Shown piece after piece: positions 1-9,287 of a DNA stretch of 55,995 nt. The translations under genes were made by a program, and so were the position numbers. Within the stretch, counting starts at the first letter, position 1. Every line of letters starts with the position of its first letter. The stretch comes from Gracilaria domingensis (Eukaryota; Rhodophyta; Florideophyceae; Gracilariales; Gracilariaceae), in contig VCMS01000348.1 in the NCBI GenBank assembly GCA_022539475.1, positions 1 through 55,995 on the forward strand, written 5' to 3'. The notes below the pieces were generated by a model. The model was not told the origin of the DNA, ran no database searches, and was given only the letters and a program-made list of their open reading frames with translations.

Positions 1-50
1 TTGCGTGTTTATTTTGTGTGCGTGTTTGTTCGTTTTTGCCCTTTTCATAC
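1..50 (+). repeat. Direct repeat, left copy (candidate LTR part)
   Basis: These 50 bases (T-rich, with gtgtgcgtgtttgttcg inside) recur at 11572-11621 with a single difference (cttttcatac versus cttgtcatac). Similarity stops just after both copies. The spacing of 11.57 kb spans the whole gypsy element, as expected for the inner part of two LTRs, but only this short core is shared. Confidence 0.7.
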
Positions 51-188
51 GGCTGTTCCCGTTGGTACGGTCTGTTGGCCCGATCTGTCGGTTAATGTCG
101 CTCGTGTGAGGACGTTACACTCATTCGAGGTTAATTGGGTTGGTCGTTCGCTTGCTCTCAGTTTTCTGGTTTTGTTTCGTCGTGGACG

Positions 189-907
189 ATGGTCTCAGGC
201 AAACGAACGAGCCCTTCCAAAGCTCGCTCGGTCGGCGCAGATTTGCCCCCGCGTCCGCGGTCTGTCCCCGAACCCCTTGAGAGAGAAGTAAAGAAACCCG
301 GAGGCCGGAAGCAAGCAAAGAAGTCGTCTGATTCCCCAGTGGGGGGCCCTTCATCTACTCTTTTGGAGGTTCAAACTCCCGCTGTTGTGGCTAAAGATGC
401 ACTCGCCGTGGAACTGGAGGCTCAAGTACGTACTCTTGACGCCCAGACGGCAGTCATGAGAAGTTCTCATGCTGCTCTCACGACTGAGGTCGATACACTT
501 CGTTTGAAGGTAGACGCTGCCCTGAACGGAGGTGTTTCTGAAGATCTACGTATATTACGGAAAGATGTGAATGCCCTTTTGGAGGTTCTTCAAGGATATC
601 CCGGTTTCACCGAGGAGGTTTACACGAAATTCACTCGGATTCTTGGCCGTCTTGAGACGTTGGAAGCCACCATCCGCGAGGATGATGCCGCCGCTGCCGC
701 ACTTGCGGAAGATTCTCGTCGCACACGTGACCGGAAGTCCGAGAAGAATCGCTCTAAGAAGAGGAATGTTGACGAGTATGACTCGGATTCGTCACAGTCG
801 TCTGTTGTTTCAAACCGCTCAGCGGATTCGTCATCGTCGAGCTCGTCAAGTGACGGTGAGCGCCGTGCTCGTTCTACGCGTTCGCGGAGCTCTACGTCGA
901 CCTATGT
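189..907 (+). pseudogene. Gypsy element 1: N-terminal gag segment (coiled coil plus Ser-rich tail)
   Basis: This open frame has its first ATG at 189 and reads about 240 residues up to a stop at 909. It starts with a basic, Pro-rich stretch, then a Leu/Val heptad-like helical region near residues 70-190, then a K/R-rich segment and a long serine run with acidic residues. No enzymatic motif is visible. A similar Ser/Asp run sits directly upstream of gag in the inverted element 2 (about 55430-55500, - strand), there without the 0.9 kb block that follows here. I infer that this segment and the ORF at 1893 were one gag gene, split here by the block at 908-1795. Confidence 0.5.
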
Positions 908-1795
908 GTAGAGCAAACCCAGAAATGGCGATGATCCACAGGATGTCCTAGTCCTGCTCCCTATATGGGCAGTCTCAGCGACACAGCCATATGTCCGTGC
1001 TCAAGCGAGAAGCAAGCCGGCGGTAAGACCGGAGACTTTGACTGGCTATACCTACAGAGGTGACATCGGGAAAGGAGCGGAGCCCAAGTGGGTAACGAAG
1101 TAGAGCCCGAAAGATGGGATCACGAACACTCAACCGTGTGGACGGTGTATACGGAAACCGACCACGGAGCGGAGCTACGGCCCGTGCCAACCGGCGGAAA
1201 CAGAGCCGAGCGCGGCGCGACGACCACGCAGAGGTGACAACAGTATGCACCAGAGTGGGGCCAGAGAATACCCGTACGGGGGCGGAAGCAGTACCTAAAC
1301 CGGGTGGCGATGTCCAGAGCGACGCCACTCCTTGGCCAAGACGCTCGACAGTAGCCGATATCGGAACGGTAACAAGAAGCCAAAAATAGGTGCAAGCTTA
1401 GGCTTCCTTAAGGACCCTGAGAGGTAGATATGTCAATAACAGTCGTGGTTACCCTCCGCGAGGAGTAGTGAACCTACATAGGCAACAATATCTATAGCCC
1501 GGTCCTGGGAGGTAGGAAGCGACTCAGGTGAGTTTACTTGGTAGGCTCCAGGGCGAGAGGGCCCGAGCCTATATAGGAATCTACCAAGAGTTAAGCTATT
1601 ACTAACTACAGTGGCGGTGTGTACCTCTCGAGGTTCGAACACGTGTATAACCCAGTGTCGGGGTTTCTGTGCACAACCCCGGCGGGTACACATTGAGTAT
1701 CTACAATACACGTCGACTATGAAGTCCAGCAACCGCTCGTGTCCGTGAGCCAATTCCCACATCTACCTACAAAGGTTCCTGAAAATTTCCTTCAG
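908..1795 (+). other. GTAG...AG non-coding block, copy i (intron-like or mobile insert)
   Basis: The block starts GTAGAGCAAACCC and can be closed at ttccttcag (1795), giving about 0.89 kb; a later AG near 1869 is also possible. It has no long ORF. Its first 200 bases align colinearly with 46117 onward (shared GCAAACCC, then GTCC-TGCTCCCTA, CTCAG, GTAAGACCG, TATACCT in the same order) and less well with 44657 onward. In element 2 the Ser-rich segment and gag lie side by side without it. It could be a spliceosomal intron of an introner-like family, or a non-autonomous element or solo LTR. Confidence 0.5.
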
Positions 1796-1892
1796 AAATT
1801 AACCAAAATATGGGGGTGCAACTCATAGTGTGCGCCACGTCAGCCAACGCGTTCAGTGCTCATTATGAGACGCATCAGGCGCCGACTACCGG

Positions 1893-3278
1893 ATGGTGTT
1901 TGCTCCAAACTATGGTGTTGTCAGTACCCGTAAACTGGGTAGGAAGCACTCATGTCTGAGGGAATTAGAACCGACGAATCCGTTGTTCAAAAGGTTTTTA
2001 TCTTACCGGTATTACCTTTTGGAAGATTCAAGCTTGAATCGAACGCCCTGTGGCACGGGTAAGGTGAAGGACTGCATCAAGCGCATGTCCTTCACCTTTC
2101 GCAACCAGTTGTTCACTGGGGCGGATCCTATTCTGGTGCTTGACTTCCTTTCACGCTTTGTAGCGGAGGCTGACATCCTCGGCATCAGTGAGGGAAAAGC
2201 TTATGTCGCACTACCGTATTTTCTACGTGGACTCGCTGAAGATCAGTTCAAATCTGTAAGAGGTTCATCCCGGGCCTCCGAAGGAGGAGTTACCTGCTGG
2301 CCTGAAGCCATGCAATATTTTTTGCGCTCGTATGCGAAAACTACCTCTATCGAGGAAGCTATTACCGCGTTGCGGGAGACGAAACAGCGCCCGAAGGAGT
2401 CGGAAACCGAGTACTCGGTACGCCTGAATAAGGCATTCCATTGTGGCAACGTTTACTCTTCTAACGAGCGCTGTACACTCTTTATTAATGGATTGAATCC
2501 GGCTATTCGTACTCTGGTTGCCCAGCGACGGGAGGACTGGAAGAAGACTTCCCATCTGGAGTTAGTGCAGTACGCGAAGGCGGAGGGAAACGCCTTGAGC
2601 GCCCGTACCGGATACAGGGTTTCAACCAAAGCGTTGCACCTCGAAGGAGGGTCGTCATCAGCTTCACTGCTACCGCAGGACTTTTCTGGCCACGATGTGG
2701 ATAACTTACACCTCGCACAGGCGGACATCGTGTCTATCCCGACTACGGAGTTTCCTTCTACTTCAGAAGCTTCGTCGAAGACGGAAGATGCTCTGCTGTA
2801 CGCAGACCGTCCCCGCGTTCCCGGTCCTCAAGTACCCTATTCCGGGAGTCGTTACCAGCGATCTGGTTGGGTAGACCTGCGAACGGTAAAGTTTCAAGAC
2901 CCACGGAGTTCCGGAAGACCACCTTTGATGTGTTTCACGTGTTACAACCACGGTCATGCAGCTCCGAACTGTAACCTCTCGATGAGGGAAATGCCCACGG
3001 TTGTGGCAAATTTCGAAGCGCTGACCCCCGCCGAACAAGCGCCAGTGCCGGTAACCGCATATCTGCGTGCGAAAGCTGAGTACCCCCGAAGGGTGTCTGC
3101 TGCAGAACTCGCTGCGTTACTGCACTCCGGTCCGACTCAGGTCAATGTTTCACCGGCTCAAGCCGTAGCGGCAACCGCTGCTGCGGGTAGTTCTGCCGCC
3201 GTTCCACAGAAATCTGTGAAGATCCCTGTTGCGCAGGAGACCGTTTCCGTTAGAACGGATGGAACTCAGTTAAACTGA
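1893..3278 (+). CDS. Gypsy element 1: Gag with CCHC zinc knuckle
   Basis: This uninterrupted frame of 461 codons starts at ATG 1893 and ends at TGA 3276. It is the capsid/nucleocapsid part of Gag, which packages the element RNA. Residues near 80-230 look like a retrotransposon capsid domain (RFVAEAD, ALPYFLRG, the Trp-Pro-Glu segment). A zinc knuckle with CX2CX4HX4C spacing lies at 2931-2972. The tail is Ala/Pro/Val-rich. The pol frame starts at ATG 3281, two bases after the gag stop and in another frame, so pol would need frameshifting or reinitiation. Nucleotide similarity to element 2 begins near 1950, upstream of YYLLEDS. The ATG may not be the original start because an upstream exon-like segment exists. 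Confidence 0.8.
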   Translation: MVFAPNYGVVSTRKLGRKHSCLRELEPTNPLFKRFLSYRYYLLEDSSLNRTPCGTGKVKDCIKRMSFTFRNQLFTGADPILVLDFLSRFVAEADILGISEGKAYVALPYFLRGLAEDQFKSVRGSSRASEGGVTCWPEAMQYFLRSYAKTTSIEEAITALRETKQRPKESETEYSVRLNKAFHCGNVYSSNERCTLFINGLNPAIRTLVAQRREDWKKTSHLELVQYAKAEGNALSARTGYRVSTKALHLEGGSSSASLLPQDFSGHDVDNLHLAQADIVSIPTTEFPSTSEASSKTEDALLYADRPRVPGPQVPYSGSRYQRSGWVDLRTVKFQDPRSSGRPPLMCFTCYNHGHAAPNCNLSMREMPTVVANFEALTPAEQAPVPVTAYLRAKAEYPRRVSAAELAALLHSGPTQVNVSPAQAVAATAAAGSSAAVPQKSVKIPVAQETVSVRTDGTQLN

Positions 3279-3280
3279 GT

Positions 3281-4342
3281 ATGGGAGTCTCCAATGAAGA
3301 GGCCCCCGAGCTGAGGTCTAGGGCGCCCGAGGCGTCACCGCCTCGCTCCCTGGTCAGAATCCTTTCGAGGAAACAGACCGTCTTAGACGTGGACTCTACC
3401 ACCATTGGGGTGTTGCGTCGCCCGTGGATACGGTTCAGGAACAACCGGATCCCGGATCGAGTCATGGTAATGGCCAAGCGAAACTTTAAGATCTTTGCTG
3501 ACCTTGGCCTATCCACCCAATATTTGGTGCGTCACTTGTCCATCCTGAATACAGGTGCAGGCCCCAACTTTATTGTTGAATCGTTGCTACCGCCGGAAAT
3601 CCGTTGTCGCGTTCGTCAAGGACCCGTCATGGACGTGGCAGATGCGAATAATAACCCGTTACAAACGGCTGGAATGGTCTCACTGATTGTCAGGATTGGT
3701 AACTGCATCGAGCAGGTGGAATTCATCTTCAGCAAGACGCTCGCTGCCCCTGTCATTCTAGGGTGTGACTTCTGCGACAGATATGTCGAAGCCATACGAC
3801 CGCGTGCGCTTGAAGTGGAAATGGTAGATGGTTCGGTTGTACCGATTGTTCGTCGCTCATTACGCCGAGGGTCGGATAAGCTGGTACCACTACCCGCTCC
3901 TCTACAGGATTCCTCACCCCCGAAGAAGTAGCCGAAGCTCCGCGGAGCGCGTGATATTTCTATTCCGCCGAAATCCCAGGTTTATGTTGATGGTAGAACT
4001 GCTCCGCGTGGTTTGCGGGCTGTTCAACCATTGAACTCGTTATACGAGAAATATCAGGTCGCGTTGGCTAACGGAGTTGTTCAAATCAACAGCGAGCACC
4101 CCTTTCGGGTTATGTTGGCCAACTTTGGCAAGAAGCCCCAGTATCTGGTGAAGAACCAAGTAATTGGTACTGTCTTACCGCACCCTACGGCATTGATCCC
4201 CACAAAGGTGACTGCCGCCAAGATGCTCGGGATTGCTGAAGAACGCACTGATGTGCTTTACCCTAAGGAGGGGGAGCGAGACCCGTCGCGCTCGTCTGCA
4301 CCAGACCCGTCTCCGACGGTTGAACACACGAAAGAATTGTAA
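3281..4342 (+). pseudogene. Gypsy element 1: aspartic protease and spacer to RT
   Basis: The frame from ATG 3281 contains a retropepsin-like region: hydrophobic strand, then the active-site loop, which reads N-T-G-A (codon aat at 3548-3550) instead of D-T-G-A, then a conserved ILGCDF strand with a flap-like stretch before it. Retropepsins need the aspartate, so this copy is predicted inactive. A TAG at 3929 interrupts the frame, which then stays open in the same phase to a TAA at 4340, covering the spacer before RT. Element 2 keeps the DTGA codons near 53840, although its frame is broken around them, so the Asn here looks like a private GAT to AAT change. Confidence 0.75.
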
Positions 4343-5880
4343 GTTAGAGCCGTTCTTACGAGTTATGACAAGATTGACCCTATCAAGAAGTTAGAAGAAT
4401 TGAATCTAGGTCATGCACCGGTTTCACACCGAGAAAAGTTGCGCAACATGTTGCGACAGTTTACACCAATGTGGGATGGTTCCCTCGGAGATGTTTCAAC
4501 CACGGAACACCGGATTGACCTCCTACCGCAAACCAAGCCGATTGCTCAGCACCCTTACAGGGCAGGCCCGAAAGCACGGGAAGAGGAAGAGTTTCAGATC
4601 AACAAAATGCACCTCGCTGGCGTGATAGAACCCGCTCAGTCGCCGTGGGCATCTCTAGTTGTACTGGCTCCGAAACCCGATGGGTCCTGGCACTTTTGTA
4701 TCGACTATCGTCGCTTGAACGATGTCACCGTCAAGACGTGTACCCCATACCTCGTATGGACGAGTTTATCGATTCGCTTGGCGATGCTACTGTGTTCTCT
4801 ACTTTGGATGCAAACTGGGGTTACTGGCAAGTACCAGTTAGACCAGAAGACCGTGACAAGACCGCGTTTACCTGTCATTCAGGAGTATACCACTTTAAGC
4901 GTATTCCATTCGGATTAACGAACGCCCCCGCTACGTTTCAGCGTGCTTTGGACATTTTGTTAGCTCGCTTCAAATGGCGGAGTTGCTTAGTATACCTCGA
5001 TGACATTTTCGTGTTTTCCAACAGCTTGGATGATCACCTTGAACATGTTCGGGAGATAATGACCGCTTTGCGGGATGCAGGAATCACACTCAAGTTGAGG
5101 AAGTGTGAGTTTTTCACTGACTCAGTGAAGTACCTGGGCCATGTCATACGTCCAGGAGAGCTGCTGATCGAGGAAGCTCGCGTGAAGTCCCTCAAAGAGG
5201 CGAAGCACCCTACTACACAGACGGAGCTACGCTCCGTTCCGGGGCTTTGCAACGTCTATAGACGGTTCATTTCTCGCTTCGCGAAGATCGCGGGACCGCT
5301 CAACGAACTCCTGAAGAAGGGACAACCGCCCAAATTGGGACTACTTACCCCACGCAAGTGGAGGCTTTCAACTCTCTTAAAGAGGCTGTTACTACCGCAC
5401 CCGTGTTGGCACTACCGAGGAACGGGTTGCCGTACACCGTGGATACGGACTCGAGTGATTACCAGATTGGCTGCGCACTCTTTCAGACCACGCCCGAAGG
5501 GGAACGCAAACCAATCGGATATTGGTCACGCACGCTCAATGTGCATGAACGCAATTACTCGGTATCCGAGAAAGAGTGTCTCGCCATGGTATGGGCCTTG
5601 CAGACGTTACGACCATATCTTGTGGGTGTACACGTTACCGTCAATACGGATCATTCCGCATTGCGTTGGTTAATGTCAGTCACAGAACCTTCTGGAAGCT
5701 TAATGCGATGGAGTCTTCGGCTTGCCGGATTTGATTATGAAGTCACCTACCAGAAGGGTTCGCTCAACGCACAAGCGGATGCCCTTTCACGTTTGGGAAC
5801 GGAAGGCGAAGCCTTACCCGTCGATGACGATGATGAAGATATCCCTGTTTCCTCATTGAGGAGGGCGATGAGGACTACGA
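4343..5880 (+). pseudogene. Gypsy element 1: reverse transcriptase-RNase H
   Basis: The RT fingers and palm lie in three frames. The first block (HRIDLLP..., KPDGSWHFCIDYRRLN) is in the frame of the protease. A single base is missing near 4734 relative to element 2 (aagacg versus aaggac), after which the palm continues in another frame with FSTLDANWGYWQV and the catalytic YLDD at 4993-5004. A second shift lies between about 5340 and 5358. RNase H follows with its first Asp in VDTDSSD, the Glu in EKECLA and NTDHSALRW. A further shift near 5860 leads into integrase. The enzyme would copy element RNA and remove the template strand; this copy cannot be translated whole. Confidence 0.85.
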
Positions 5881-5884
5881 CATT

Positions 5885-7200
5885 GTGTCGGACGATATTT
5901 GTGATGATTTGCTCTTCGCAGACGGTGAAGATCTGGAATCCGGTACATTCGTCCCCATTTCTCCAGAGGAGATGGTGAGAGAACAACAGACTGACCCATT
6001 CTGTTCGAGGATACGCGCCCAGATTAATGGCGGTGCGAAGATTCCCTTTAGGGTAAACCCACAAGGCTACCTCGTCAGAGTAGTTAGGTCTAACCCACAG
6101 ATTGTGGTTCCTCACTCCTTGCAAACAAAGGTACTGCACCTCTCGCATCAGTCGCGGATGGCTGCGCATCCGCGCGCTAAGCGGTTATACACGACACTGC
6201 GTCGGGATTTCTACTGGCCCGCGTTAGCTTTGGACTGCTACACCACCGTGAAAGCGTGTACACATTGTGCTCGCGAGCGAGTGAAGCAGCGTCGTCATGC
6301 AAAGAAACTAACGTTATTTTCAGCAAGGGCGCCGTTGGAGTTTATTGCCATCGACATACTCGGTGAGTTCTTGCGCACTTCCCGAGGTAATCGGTTCTTA
6401 CTCGTTATTACGGACAGATTCTCAAAGTTAGTCCGGACAGTTCCGTTGAAGAATATAACAGCGCGCACCGTTGCGGAGGCATTCGTTGGCCACTGGGTAA
6501 TGGTCTACGGTCCGCCGGTTAACCTCCTTTCGGACAATGGGCCACAGTTCATTGCAAAATTCTTCTAGGATACCTGCCGGATACTCGACGTGAAGAACCT
6601 CTTCACGACGACGTATCACCCCCAATGCAATGGGCAAGTCGAACGGTTTAACCGGACGAAACTTTCCGCGTTGCGGGCCTATACTGTGGATCACCCAAAG
6701 ACTTGGGATCTCTACACGGACACAGTGACGTACGCTTACAATACGCAGGTTCACAGGATAACTGGGTTGTCGCCGTTTGAGCTCGTGCTCTCACGGACAC
6801 CCCGCCAGTTGCTTTTGAGCCCTCAGCTAAGCTGGATACGTTCCCGTCCGTGCGGGATAATAACCTGCAATGGAAGCAGTGGTTGTCAGCAATGGTACCT
6901 GTCGCCAGGTCGTCAATGGCGAAAGCACAACACGCTTACAAGCCGAACTTTGACGCTCGGGTGCGAAGACCGCTACCGCCACTGAAGGCGGGAGACCTAG
7001 CCTTTGTCAGGAAAGAATATTATAACTCGGAAAAAGAGAGGCGTCACAAGTTTTCACCCATCGCCCATGGTCCATACCGCGTTATCAGCGTAAATCAGGA
7101 CACAGTCGTACTGGAAGTTGGTGACGCTCATGAGCGTTTTTCCCGCGATCGCGTGGTGCAGCGAACGACCGTTCATACGGAAGTCGTTTCGAATGCCCAG
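5885..7200 (+). pseudogene. Gypsy element 1: integrase core with H2C2 finger
   Basis: The N-terminal zinc finger shows HLSHQSRMAAH followed by a CX2C pair (CTHCARE). The catalytic core shows the first Asp in FIAIDILGEF, the second in LLSDNG and the Glu in GQVERFNR, so the DDE triad is present. A TAG at 6566-6568 replaces the Gln codon seen in element 2 (FFQDV) and cuts the core; the frame continues unchanged after it. Another frame change lies near 6800-6850, and the GPY/F-like C-terminal module (KFSPIAHGPYRV) follows in the new frame around 7050-7090. The enzyme would insert element cDNA into the chromosome. Confidence 0.85.
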
Positions 7201-8792
7201 CAAGAAGATAGACAGGCAGAGAACCGAGGAACCTCGTCGCAGAACACTACATTCCCTGTGGGGCTTCGTCACCCAACACGGGGTCTCGCAGATATACCGC
7301 TTATATCTTTGCAAACCGAGGCATCGGAACATACACCGCTGGTGAAAGCGCGTTTCACAGCGTCTATTACACCATCACCAGACGTGATGACTGCTCCCCA
7401 TAGCGCTCCACCTAAGGAGGGGGAGGGGGGATCACGCGTTGTCACGAAGAGTAAGTCACCGGTGTCGCTACCGTCACAGCACCGTGGTTCATGGGAAAGT
7501 AGTGAAGAAGAGGCAGAGTCGCCTCAGGACACCGTCGAAGACGTAGTTGCTACGGACACCACTGTCAGTGGGAAGGATTACCCGCTGTCGCGTGTGGAAA
7601 TCGCGAATGAAGCGCAGCCGTCGGCCGCTGTCGCGCATAACTCTGTAGAGGATATACAACCTTCCAAGAGGGATTGCGACCTTTCAGAACGACACCGCAC
7701 GCAACGAACGGACTCGAGGTTGTCCCAGGATACTGGTGATGCTCACCCATACGGGGAATTGTCGCAGGAACACGCGCCCACCGTCGCACGGACGCAGGAC
7801 GCGGAGCATTCTCTCGTTCGCGGAGTTCCATCGGCAAGGCCGGAAGTTGATCAAGAACACCGGAATTCTGGCAGAGCAAGGCGACAGCGAAGCTGGATAC
7901 TGTATCACGGAGTTCTCCGGATGCGCAGTCGCCGCAAACCGTCGCTGACGACCGCCGTCCACCGCCTTCACAGGCGCGCACAAAGGAAGTCACGGCAGAT
8001 CCCGGTATCCTTGACACTGCAGAGCAGGAAGAAGAGAAGACGCTCGCTGAAGCGGAGAACAAGCACCCTGGTTGGGGTGATGGTTGTATGCCGTTACACC
8101 CAGCCATGGGGCAGTCGCAAGTCGCACGTCGTGACGTTTCACGAAGTCATAACGGCGCACCGCTCGTCGGAGATACGGATTACAGCCCTGATTTAGGGAT
8201 GAAGCACACTGCGACCGCTGGAGCGCTTGTGCACCACAAATCACGTGGCGCGCAACGCGCGTCACACAAGGGGCCAATCACAGCGCTTGGCAGTGCAACC
8301 ACCGCGAAGCATCGCGTGCCGTCAGGTGAACCGGCACGTGCCGTGGTGAACAATCCGCCTCCCCGTGCGCCTTCACCGTCAGAACGAAAACTAGCCATTC
8401 GCGGACCCGCCAAGGCGGCGAAGCTTCTTGAAGAAGCCCGGAAACGGGAAGCAAACACTCAGCAGAGAACAAGTCTACCGCCGAAGACGTCAGGAGAAAC
8501 TCGCAGCACCGCTAGTGACGATGTTACGGCACCGCCGCAGCGCGCTGACGACCCTTCGCAGGAAGAGCTCGAGCGGGGCGTATACTCGAAAAAGTTCGTC
8601 GTAGACGACATTGTAGGACACAGTTGGAACCCGAAGGGGTATGTTCAGTACCAGGTACGCTGGTATGGCTATCCGCCGTCGCGGGACTCTGACGAGCGCG
8701 TGGAGCACCTACCCCGATCGAAGATCGTGCAGTACCACCGTCGTACTAACACGGCGTTGCCGGCTAACCTACACCAGGCAATGGTCGGTTAA
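7201..8792 (+). pseudogene. Gypsy element 1: long integrase linker and chromodomain
   Basis: After the GPY/F module comes a long, low-complexity, polar stretch of roughly 450 codons (S/T/E/R-rich) with a frame change somewhere between about 7890 and 8090. The last 70 residues form a chromodomain: FVVDDIVGHSW, then VQYQVRWYGYPP, then a C-terminal helix (LPRSKIVQYH), ending at the stop 8790. Chromodomains of this element class are thought to guide integration to marked chromatin. The aromatic residue usually found in the W-E-P turn is missing (the turn reads S-D-E-R-V-E), as in element 2. The same linker-chromodomain arrangement is found in element 2, so the long linker is not a rearrangement. 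Confidence 0.8.
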
Positions 8793-8989
8793 CACACATC
8801 GCTGGAGACGGATGTTTATCGCCTACCGCGCACGGATGGTTCTACAGACCACAATCATCTCTCGAGAGACGCTGTGACAATCCCCAGAGAAGTACTGTAC
8901 CGCTACTCGCGTGGCGAAGACACACTCTGTGAAGAGGAAAGTTGAAGTTCGAACAGTTATGTCCTCAGAAAGAGGAGAAGTTAAAAACC

Positions 8990-9105
8990 ACTCGTAAGAG
9001 GAAGAAGACTCTATGAAAAGGAAGATGAACTCGTAAGAGGAAGAAGACTCTATGAAGAGGAAAATGAACTCGTAAGAGAAAGAAGCACTCGTAGAGAGGA
9101 AAATC
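8990..9105 (+). repeat. Purine-rich 39-base tandem repeat
   Basis: Two nearly identical 39-base units (starting actcgtaagaggaagaagac) at 8990-9028 and 9029-9067 are followed by shortened units from 9068. The array is almost pure A/G on the + strand and lies in the 495-base gap between the stop of the chromodomain ORF and the stop of the convergent - strand gene. A role as a polypurine or termination region is possible but unproven. Confidence 0.75.
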
Positions 9106-9287
9106 ACCCCGAAAGGGAGAAGTTAAGAAGTATACACCTTGGCAGAAGGGAAGACGTCTTGAGATCAAGAGAAGTTCACAGTTTTACTGGTCGTTGTTAC
9201 TAGGTTGTGGCTCGCTAGTCGAGCACATAACGGCCAAGTTATTGGGTATCAGCTAGGAAGAAATTGTTGGACGGAAAGCTGCACGAG

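Noticed and set aside
1632..1642. tRNA B-box-like GGTTCGA
   Set aside because: No matching A box or cloverleaf could be drawn around it; no tRNA or rRNA gene was found in the window.
908..1795. Group I or group II self-splicing intron
   Set aside because: I found no recognisable domain V, GTGYG start or group I core motifs; the block starts GTAG and is better described as spliceosomal-like or as a transposon.
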